NCBI RefSeq assembly: GCF_014839805.1
Contig: NC_051135.1
Coordinates: 12,961,291 to 13,025,290 of the forward strand
DNA from: Manduca sexta
Taxonomy: Eukaryota > Arthropoda > Insecta > Lepidoptera > Sphingidae
Direction: 5' to 3'
DNA: 64,000 nucleotides
The notes under the pieces are model-generated. The model was not told the DNA's origin. It was given only the letters and a program-made list of their open reading frames with translations, and did no database searches. Positions 46,457 to 58,400 of this stretch are shown piece after piece. Made by a program: the position numbers and the translations under genes. How positions within the stretch are numbered: position 1 is the first letter of the stretch; every line of letters starts with the position of its first letter.

Positions 46457-49400
46457 CTACCAACGTAAACTTATACCCAACTTTCTGATCTTCACAAAAG
46501 TCCTGAATATGTAGTCCCACACTTTTGTCGTTATTCCGTACGCTGTAACAAAAATCAGAGTTCACTAAATCGTTCATAATAATACTATAATAATACATGT
46601 GTTCTGTATCAGCCGTGGATTTACATAAGGGCTTTTTGGGCTGTAAGTTGTAACCCAGGGCCCTGTGGAATTATACGGCCCCCAGCCCCCAGCCCCCATT
46701 AGAGACAGTAAATACCATATCAAATAAAAATTGTTTATAAGAGTGTAATATAAGTAGAATACATAAGCAAAGGTGTTGATTTCTTTTGCAATAATTTCTT
46801 ATAATTGTTTTGTTTATTGTCTCTGTCATATTAGATAAATAATATATTTTACTATCCCCATTTTTATCCTACACCGCGTGCCTACATCGGTATCGAAAAA
46901 CGTCTTTTGATAAGATAGGAAATATTTAATTAATTAGGCCCCTAAACTATAATTATCCCAGGGCCCCCTAACTCTCAGGGGCCCTGAGCTTTAGGGCCTC
47001 TGATGTATGTATGGTTAGACTACTGGGAAATCTGCATGCACAGTTGCTGCGCTCTTGTAAAGATCCTGTTTTTGATATTGGGCTCGTCTAGTTTAAGCTA
47101 CCCAACCGTTTACAGCACGCATTGGCGACGCAATAACAACGTCGCTGTTGCTTTTTTTTAAATCAATAACATCGAATAACGAACACCCCTATCGACATTT
47201 CAGTCAATATGCACGCACTACCACCTCCCCAGGCTAGTAATTGAATGCAAGAATGCTGAATATGGATATTTTAAATTCAAAGTATTTTTTACCTTTGTCG
47301 TGGTTGACGAAGTGGTGGTTTGAGTGGTATCTCTTCATGGCGTAGAGGTAGGATCCGTCAGCAGGCGATCCATGATGCACATAGTAGTGTACCATATCAT
47401 ACGCTAGGTATCCTACAAATAAAAGCAGTTACATCTAGTAATCTAGCTAATGCATTGCGTTCTTAGAAATAGTCTGATTTGTGCTTGTAGTATTTAAAGA
47501 AAAACAGAAATCGAATCGCTAAGAAATTTAATGCCATGGCCATAAGAATTCTTTTATTTTTTTCTTCTTTATATTCCGAAATAATACGGTCATTTTGCAT
47601 ATAATACTGTCATCGTTGTAGTATGTGTATCACACCCATAACATCATAAGTGTATGATGCCCAAGTAATAACCAATCCATATTTTGTTACCGAAATAAAA
47701 CAATTTGTCCTAATTTTGATCACGATTGATAAGAAGTACAACGGGCCATTCACAATTTCCGGTATCACCACACGTAAAATACACGTCATTCGCTAAAAAT
47801 AATATCTTGAATTTATTGACATGCGAATTCGTCTGAAGTGAAGGTATCAATTCTTCTGTTTGTTACAATGCATTGTAAGTACAGATATGAATAGCCATTA
47901 TGACTTGCCCTACATCTCACATTTACGCCTTAGTCCATCACGCTTCTCTATAGATTGGCAGACTTCATATACCTTCGAAATTCTTACGGTTAAGAAGGTT
48001 TACTCACCTATAAGTGCACCAGTGAGCTTAATACGAGGGTAGTTTAAGAATGGTGACACTGCGCTATACAAGATGACTGCGAGCACCAGAGCCGGGATTG
48101 GTGGAAACACCTGACGTAGTTTGTCAAATGGCACCTGGAAATATCAATGTTTTCTAGTAGGTAGCTACCAAAGTATACATGCAGAATTGGACCGGGTCTT
48201 TTCAGGTAAGGTCATGTTCGAATCTAGTGATATTAGCTATACGTGAAGGAGTAATGTATTCGCGCCAGTGCCAAAGGGTATATATAACCCGATTCTCTTC
48301 GCCTTCGTATTTAGGTAGAATTTCTGTACAATGTAATTATCATTAGAATTATTTGCAGACCGCATTTATGAATAGCCTATATGTTGTCATGCCCTTTCGG
48401 AAAATTTCACCATTCACTACAAATACGCGCTGAGTTGTTTCAACCTTTAGGTCTTCTCAGGCCAGGCCGCGATAGAATTTGGTATTCACGTGATGTTTTG
48501 GAAAACTCCCATGGTCTATAGTAATTTCATTCCATTTCATCATACTAGCCTCCCTATAGCACGAGCTAGGCTTCACTGGCAACATTGTTTTACAGAAACC
48601 CATTTCATATCACGTGTCGGCAAGCGGTGTAATGTTAACCGATTTCTACCGCGCATAAATATTATAAAAAAATATTCATCCAGATTTTGCGAATCAAACT
48701 CATACTGTATGTTTTTCTACGGTCTCGCCGAAGTGACTCCACTACGACTGATTAAGTGTAATTGAGTCCAGAGAGTGTCAACAGACCAGTGTGATTACCC
48801 TCACCAGTCGAGGCGAGTATTCGGTCTGTTTAAAACCGGATATAAACAGACTGATTCCGTAACACTACACATAAACGTGGCCCACTATGGCGGGTTTAGA
48901 AGTTGTGTACTGTGGTCAAGGGCGTCGCCAAGGGGGTGCAGGGAGGGGCGGCTGACCCCCCTCCCTCCTACAGGTTCTAAAACTCGAATGAATTCACCAA
49001 TTCCATTCCTTATATTCCGTACACTCCAGTACGCTGTGCTCTATGTTATTATTAAAGCAGGAGAGGGGGTGTAATATGTGCTCTCGACTTTATCTACAAA
49101 ACATACTTTTCTCATTCTTCATATCAACTTATGGCCCCTAGGCCATCGGCTTGTGACGCTCTTGACGGTGGTCGCTCTCTGGGCGGATATAAATATCAAA
49201 CTACCAGCCCCGATTTAATCATAAACATAGTATATACCTAGGCATTAAACATTTCCTCGGGTTTTATATCGCGTAGGTCTATTCCTAAAAGTAAGTATGT
49301 TATCTTATCGCACTTAGTGATAATGTGGCCTATATTACTAAAATAATTTTCGGAATCGGCTTAATAAGTCGCTAATATCACCTTCTACATAACTCATACT

Positions 49401-52400
49401 TTTTCTTTTCTAATATTCTTTTGTAAAATACTCCTGATAATAATTATATAAACGAACAGGGAACCTTAGTTCGAGGGGAAAATAATACTTTGTTGGTGAA
49501 CGGACCTAAAAAAAGTCTCATGTCAGAACGAGATCCCCTTAAAATGTTAGGCCTCGGGATATTACCCGAACCCCTGGTTTTGGACATCCTCGTGGCATGC
49601 TGTCATGCTGTATGATAATAAAACTTTTCGGTATTTCTTAGCAATGGTAATGTTAATAGCAAAGTTTGTTCGAATAACAGCACTACATTAATTAAGTTTC
49701 GATTTCCTTTTGCACACACAAGTCATTATATTACGTGGTAAATTGAATTAAACTGCACTACCTCTATGAATAATTTATCTTTCTTACGGTAATGACATTG
49801 TAAAATCGATCTTTCCTTTACTATAATGGATGTTTATGAGCGGCGGCGAATACTTACTACTGGTTGGTCTACTTTTTTTTTTTTTTTTTACGGCAAATTG
49901 ACCCCACTGAACCTGATGGTCCAGTTCAATAGAATGTCGACTATATAGAGATTATTACACCTCCGCAGACGACACAATAGGGGACCGGACTATGCCTGAT
50001 TTTGTACATTATTCTATATGTAATGGCTTTTAATACAAAAAAGAAGCACGTCTGCGAAAACAGCATAAAAATTGGTTAAAAAATGAGCGAGTAATTCATA
50101 TTTAAAATATTGTAACGTGCACAAGTGGGTGCGATGTGGGGATATCGCTTCATCTCTTTCTGTCGCACGCGTCGTAATGCCCGATGACGTCACATGTGGA
50201 TATTTTGTCTCTTTTCTGTTTCTTGTTAACTACCCCTTCCACCGAAATTCAAAGACTTGTTGATTTTTTTACCGGATTTTAATAATTCCTTTTGTGTTAT
50301 AATTTATATAACGTAAATATTTGATAATAGTAAAGAACAAAAATGAGTCCGGTACCCTATTATGCAGGCCTGTTGGAAAAGGATATACACAGGCTGATCC
50401 CGGGACGCGACACACTTACGTGAGCGACTATGGCGGGTTTTAACACCTTGTGTACGGTGGTCGCTATCCGGACAGATATAAAATATATCTTACCAGCAGC
50501 ACCATTAGCTCCTTTTTTCGATTTTTAGGTCCTTTGTTATTCATACTGTATACAAGTACGTAGGTATTATTTGTATTTGTAACATGATAAACCTGATTTC
50601 CGCTGACCTTTTTTTAGGTCCTAATACTAAAATTTTCGTAAAAGTTATTTTCTAGTGCGAAACCTAAAAACAGACCTAAATTAGCAATAATCTGTATAAC
50701 CTATTCACGAATTGTATAAATCTATATAAATATTTGTATCCATTTAAAATCTGTATCAAGTGTTAAAATCTGCATGAATACAAATAATTCACTGTACAAC
50801 CCTGCTCTCTGCTATAAGTATTATTTCCAAAATAAATAAATAATATGTAATGCTTGATTTTAGACAGAGCAAGAGGACATAGTGACCTTTATTTTTAATC
50901 GTAACTAACTTTTCTATTTCCTAATATTTTATACATAATATATTATAGAAACGCATTGTTTTTTCATCATTTTTAATCAGTTCATCCAAAATCGTGAAAC
51001 AAAAAAACAACACTAAAAAAGTTAGTAGATAATAATCGATATGACATCGCTCCCAACAGTTTATGGTGCGACAAACCCACGAAAAATTGGTGACATTGGT
51101 GAGGTATTAGATAAGATAAAAAAAGCACAACAACAAAACGGTCCCGCACAAATTGTGTTTCTAAAAACATAATATTTTACACTAAGGAAGGTTTTTGCAA
51201 ACGCATCCGCTAAGAGCAATGTTTAATCGATGAGCTATTGCTGACCAGTCCCACCAGGGTATTTAACGTAATAAACACGATTGGTAGTCACTCTTGACCC
51301 AACCCAGAAACATAACTTTTTGTCATCATACAAATTGTCTTTCCGAGTAAAAAATCAGGAAATTAATATTTTCACAGTAGACGATTCATACGCTTCACCA
51401 CGGCACGAATGATTTTTATCTGTCCAAATGATAATGGTCATTCAGCCAAGAGGTAAATCAATGAATTTAAAAATCATGTTACCTTATGATGCATTCCATG
51501 GAGAAGGAAGTGTATTTTGATCATGACGAGCGACAACCCTGGATCCCGATGGAACACCCATCGATGCATCGAGTACTCTATGATTGTCCAAAGCCCTATG
51601 CCTTGTATTATGTGGATAATGTATTGCAGGGTTGACAGGCGTGATTCCGTGCATTTGTCTGTAACTGAAACGCATTGGTTAGTCTCTTGCGTTTTAGGAA
51701 ATATCTTCAGGAAATCTATAATGAGGTAGCTAAATATGTACATACATTTAGGTGCAGAATTATAAATTGAAAACTCAGTTTTAAAATTTGAAGGTAAATT
51801 TGATCATCTTATGAAAAAAATATTAGTATTCTTCCGCAGTGGCGGAATAAGGTTGGGGAGGAGGAGGAGTTGGCCAATTCCAGAGGCCTCACTCCAAGAT
51901 AAAGGACCTTACGTGATGTCCAAGTTAGGACCTTATTCAGCAAGGCATCTTAAGCATTTTTAATTAAGAAACTCGAAATAAGGGAATGTCTTTTTTGTCC
52001 CCCCCCCCCCTCCCCCCCTCGGGGTCTATACAGACAAGGATCTAATATAACTTAGAGACTTTCAATAACCAGCCTATGAAACTGCATATTTTCTCATAAA
52101 ATACAAACCTATACACAAAACATGTTCGAAATACTGCATCCAACCCATGTAGAGGATGATCGGGATCCAGAACATGGGTACGAGATACCAGGGCGTGTAG
52201 GTGAAGCTCTCCAGAAAGGGGCTGCTGAAAAGCCTGCACTGCCGATACACTGCGCTATTCACCCACTTCTCATAGTGAGGCGCGATGACGTCCAGTTGTC
52301 GCAGGATCGGTTTGGACCAGTCCAGGCGGCTCTGGAATGATTTTGTTCGTTACTATTTGTTTAAAAGCGTCGTCGTTATTAAATTTTGCTGATGATATAA

Positions 52401-55400
52401 TATTCTAATGATTAAATAATTCTTTCAGCCCTGTATTTATTGTCTTACTGCTGGGCATAGGCCTCCTCTATTACTGAGAGGGTTTAGGCCTTAGTCCACC
52501 ACGTAGGCGTAGTGCGGATTGGTAGGCATCATATACCTTCGAAATTATTATGGAAAACTTCTCAGGTATGCAGGTTTCCTCGCGATGTTTACATTCAAAT
52601 AATTCACAAATAATATACACATAAATTTTAAAAAGGTCATAGGTGCGTGCCCTTGGGTTTTAAACTTGCGGACATTCGTCTGAGCAGTCCATTCCACCAG
52701 CAACTAGGTTATCGCCGCTTCTAATTCGCCTGGATCGCGACCATTATACTATAGATGTAAACCCCCACCAGAATAGCTCATGTGTGTACCGTTACCATCT
52801 CTCCTCTTACCATCAAGTTCAGAGAAGTAACTTTCGCATGCCTGTATAAAAAACAAAAAGAAAGTCGGCTCTTCCTTATAGAAAACTTTGAGAGACAACC
52901 CTTATACTTGATTTCTTGATAAGTAGATATTTTTATTCCAGATTCTAATAACTGTCTACTCTATCTTCGACGTAGTAGCAGAGATTAGATAGTGGAAAAG
53001 CGCGTGGATAATTAAGGGTGTCGGGTGGGAAATAAACCTAAAGAAAGGTAAAAAAGTACGCATGTATTGCTACTAAAGATTCTAATAGATACTAAAGGTA
53101 GGTGTCGTTCCATCACCAGATGTGCTTCTGAATAAAAAAAAACATCACATTGTCGTAAGTTATTTTCTACGGAGAATTTCAGAATAAATACCTATTATGG
53201 GTAAATAAGCGGCCTTCCACATGTTTTGACCGACGGAGTGGCGCTAATTACGCAGTTATTTAACCGCGATATTTAGCGGCTTGTTAAATGATCCACGTCA
53301 TAACTGACCGTTGACTGTACCCTCGATGTCTTGGTCTTATGTTTAATAATGATTGTTGATTAGTTAATAGATTAGTTGGTAGACAAGTATATTGTACAGA
53401 TAACCCTCCCGATTTGGTCAATAGTGTGTTGAATTCATAAAAACGAGATACTTATTTCATTTTATAGCAAAGGCATTGAGGAGACCGTGGCCCATCTGCT
53501 AGTCAGTGAATATTACTGTCCGTTAACACCTACAAACTTCACAATTAATAACATATAAGATAATAAAGAATGAGATAAGGTTAACGATAATTAATCGAGC
53601 ACAAATGAAATCCTGATAAATTATTATATTATATTTTATGTATTTTTTTTTACTCATAAAGCTTACAATCAATTAAATAAATCATAATTATTTGTATGTT
53701 TGGCTTACGAAAATTATGATTTTATTGGCCACAAAGCCGTGTACATACATATAAGTAACTTAAATAATAAGTGCACTATTTACATACATAAATATTATCA
53801 TAAACACCTAATTGACAATTATACTATTAATATACGTAGATCATACAAATAAGCTTACGAAATACTTGTGTATTTCCTTACACCAACTATCCACTTGCCA
53901 ATATAACATCTTGTGTTCTCATTACACTTGTACTCAGTGGTGGCCTTAGCGGACGCGAGGTCCTGGCTGGCCAGGACCTGGGAGAGAGCACATCAAAGTT
54001 TTTAACAACAAAAAACAAAACAAAAATTACAATCAAAAAATTGTTTAACTTGATATATACATATATATCAACTTTACATTTGAAATCGATGCCTAATTTA
54101 AATTAAGCTTTAAAAAACGATGTTCAACAGAACCCCTCTAAGGCCACTACTGCTGCAATAATAACGTTATCAGTCTTTAAGATCAGCATCACTCTGGCGC
54201 CTCGCATCAAGACATCAATTGAAATACCGCCAAGTATTAAACTCTGATCTCTGAATCCTAAATCATTCAGCATTAATTGCCGTGGCGGTTAATAGGAATA
54301 AACTGCTATAGGTTATAAATACTTACCTATTACATACAAACTGTCCTCATCTTTTTATATAACTGTATACAGTGCTACATTTGCAATGTAAATACTTTGT
54401 AGAATAAACATATTAGAAAACGTAAAAAATATTTAAAATTTTACGGCTTTTTGTAAACATGACCTTGCATTCTACGTAAAGCTATCAAGGCAGCTTTAGT
54501 ACCTACTTAAGTAAAACAAGGACTTTACATTTTACAACGGTCCATAAATCGTTTTTCTTTCTTTCTCCACTGTTCGGATAGAACTCAGAAACTACGCAAA
54601 ACATACCATATATGATAAAGTTCTCAGAAATATCTAATCATAAATTTATACCGGCTTCAAAACCGCTTAAAACCTAAAAAAAATTACATTACCTATATAC
54701 TGGCTACCAATTTTGGAGTCGCTGACTAATTCATATTGCTGGTTCAGCTAGATAAATATTAAATATATGAACAGCACGATAACTAGCAACGAGGATAATA
54801 CTGAGGACAATACTGAGTGGATGAACCTGATTAAGGATCCCACTACTCACCGGGGCCTGTAGTCCCGAAAAACGATCGTAAAGTACTATCGAAGATTTTT
54901 TTTTTTAAGTACAGACCCCGCAATTACCACCGAGGGAAACCTGCGAACGGAATACTGGTTCCCCCCGATTTAGCGACTGCAGGGCCCTGGAGGAAGAGAG
55001 GAAGAGGAGAAATAGAGGGAAGTGAAGGAGAAGGAAGAGGATAATATTAGGATGGGCGGAGTGAAGTAGGAGAGGAAATGTTCGCGAGTCCCATAGGCCT
55101 CAATGTGTTATCAAACCAAGAGGTATATACACACTGCACTGTATGCCTAGGGCTGCGACAAATGTCCCCCCATGCATGGGCGTGCATTCGATGTGGAGAC
55201 CGAGCGCACACGAAATGCCTGGGGGGGGGGGGTCTATCGATGAGGTTTAAGTTGAGAGTAATCTCAACATTTTTAATTAATATCGTCATGATCGCAACGA
55301 TAATCTAATATGTCGACACTATCATACCAGGTTAGGTAAAACATTATACACAGTGATTTAACCACTTATTATGCGAGTGTAAACCGTAACCGTAATCTAT

Positions 55401-58400
55401 GATAAAACTTATCTAAATCAATATAAAACCTGATCAACATTGCGTTTGGAATAGACTATCGTTGCAATAATAATAAAAATGCTCACGCACTTGGGGATGA
55501 TGGCGTGATGTAAGCAAAACCATAATCAGTATAAGTATAATGATTTCATAGAATTTGCAATATAATAACTCTATTGAGATGTAGTCATAACAACGTGCCA
55601 TATGCATAAACATCTATTTTATAAAACTGCCACTCGGTAAGGAGTGTGGAATTCGATTACCTTAGAACACAAACGAATGATTGTTCTAATAAGATTTTCC
55701 TTGTCGTTCCGGATAAAATTTACAATAAGGTTTGGGTACAGACTACTTCCAGCCGTGGAAGTGGACTTCCTGTACCTGATGGTGATAAGACTTAATATTT
55801 AATGATTCAGTGATGAGCGCTGCGCAATTTCCCGCTGTGATTTATAATTTAAAGATCGGGTGGAGTTCTAGTTTTGTTCGAACAGTCGTGTCACATGTTA
55901 ACGCCTTCCTAATCCCATCATTCATTTGTGTTAAAAAATATAGCAATATATTTTTCTCTCATCAATGGACACAATATTATGATTAAATAATAGAGTTATT
56001 AATAATCATAAATAACAAAAAATAGCGTCACTATATTTTAGATGGATACCATTGGCCATCCTCCAAATGGACCGCGGCTTTATTTATGCCAAGGTCTTAC
56101 GAAAATTGCGAAATAGATTTATAATTGTAAAACCAAATGTATTATGGATTACGAATACCTAAGTATCCATTCATGATTTATAATTAATTTTTTTTTCAAA
56201 GTAAGGAATAAGATTGTTACTATCCCGATGCTACAATAAGCCGGTCACAGCCATAACTAGAGCGGTTGATCCATGCCTGGGCTCGTAGTCGTAACCCCCC
56301 AGTCATAAGCAGTCGTAAGACCGAGAGCACTCAAGTTGTCTAGGGGGGAATCGAAATGATTCCATAAATGTTTTAATTAGCCGTCTTTCTGCCGTATTTA
56401 ATCCAAATCCGTTTAACTGTTTCCGCGTTTACTTGTAACATCCAAAAGTATTGAGAAAATTCGCATTTATAATATTAAACAAATTTTATTGTTCCCAGTA
56501 TACCTACAATAGTTACATATCCTATTATGAGGTACGTAAATATTTACAACCTACATAGTAACTCAATTAAACCATTCGGCGATTTCAAGTTTCAAGTAAC
56601 AGTTATCGTATCAAACAGTTTATGTAGGGTGCTCATTTTATTACCATTAGGAAGCATAGTTTTGAGCGTGTCTTTGTGTGTGTGTGTGTGTGTGTGTCTA
56701 TGTGACGAATGTTCATTAAGAACTTATGAAACAGGACCTATGTTTTGTAAAAACACAACAAGACAGTAACCGCTACCCTAGCCAAAACGTCTAGTTTACC
56801 ATTTGCCAGTTTAATAATGCGATGTACTATTTCCGCGTTTAATTCCCGTGGCTACCACTCCAGACAAGGTCGGGTCGGTATTTCTATGCATAAATATAAA
56901 TTGAATACGACGAAGGTGACGCGCAGGTGCTCTGTATATAGTCTACAAGTGTTTATCATTTACGTCTTTCGGCTTTGATTTTAAAATGGACTGACATTAG
57001 ATGAAATCACAAACAGTTCGCTCAAACAAAATTCATTTTAGCGTGAATTGCTTATGTTCAGTCTTGATGGAAAGCCCAAAATCGCACGATTCAAATGTTT
57101 CGTTGTAAAAATTTGATTTTGTTCTAGACCTGGTAGTAGGACATCCTAATGTCTGTTACTAAAGACGTACCTAACAGATATGCTAAAGGATGTCCGCTTC
57201 ACATCTGAAGCGGACATCATCATGTCTGATAGGAATTGGTACTTACATTAAATAATTCAAAAAGTATATTTACCAACTAACTGAAGATTCGTCTAAGGAG
57301 CTACATTACAAATCTAGTAGAATTAGTAAAAGATCCAGCCCTAAAACGTGGTGAACAAGACAACTACCTAGGACCACGCGCACATGTAAGCAAATTAAAG
57401 AAAATATCATAATCCTCCTTCGGCAATAGTTCAATCCACTCACGATCTAAATCTAATAATCACAAATACGAGTGTGTAAAACAACTAATTAAGATGTATT
57501 CGTTACTTATTAAGGCGATACCTCAAGGTCCATTTTCATACATTTTGTTTCGGCTTTAATCTGGGTAACTAAACAAGTATTGGCAAGTAAAGAATTTAAA
57601 TTCACGTCTAGTTAGTGATTAGTTCTCGCAGTTGAAAGAAAAATGTAAAAATAATTAATAATCATGGATATTTCGGCCTTTAAAATTTAATATGACGAAA
57701 TTTTAAAGGCAGAAATATCCATGATTATTAATTATTTTTACATTTTTCTTCAACTGCGAGAACTAATCACTAACTAGACGTGAATTTAAATTCTTTACTT
57801 GCCAATACTTGTTTAGTTACCCAGATTAAAGCCGAAACAAAATGTATGAAAATGGACCTTGAGGTATCGCCTTAATCAATTCATATACGTACACGAATTA
57901 TACGGCAAGCTAATCGCCTGTGACTTGTGCCTATATTATAACAATATAAGATTTTCAGATTCTCGTTAGGATTAAAGGTGTTAACATAGTTTTTTCGGCC
58001 GCCAATCTTTAAAACACGCGTCTGTCGATAACATCGAAGTGTGATAGATAAAATATAGGTGTGCGTATGAAGCACGGGATCATTTTATGGCTGCTATCGA
58101 TGGATTGTAGTTGCATAACTAAAGTTAATGCGTTACAACTTTTCTAAACGCGTAGTGGACAATACCGTGTTAGCCGCGAATTTCGTATTGTAGCATTTAA
58201 TTTAGCCATACGCATTAAGCGCCGTGATACCGCCCAGTAGAAGGGGCGTCCTACCGAGGCAATATCTAAGTAAAAAATCCTAAATTGTAATCCATAATTT
58301 TCATTTTTTTTCTAAATACTGACATGTTTTGTAATATTTTTTATTTGGATTTTTTAAACTGTGTTCTAAATTGGAATGCTGGATCACGTGACCTTTTTCA

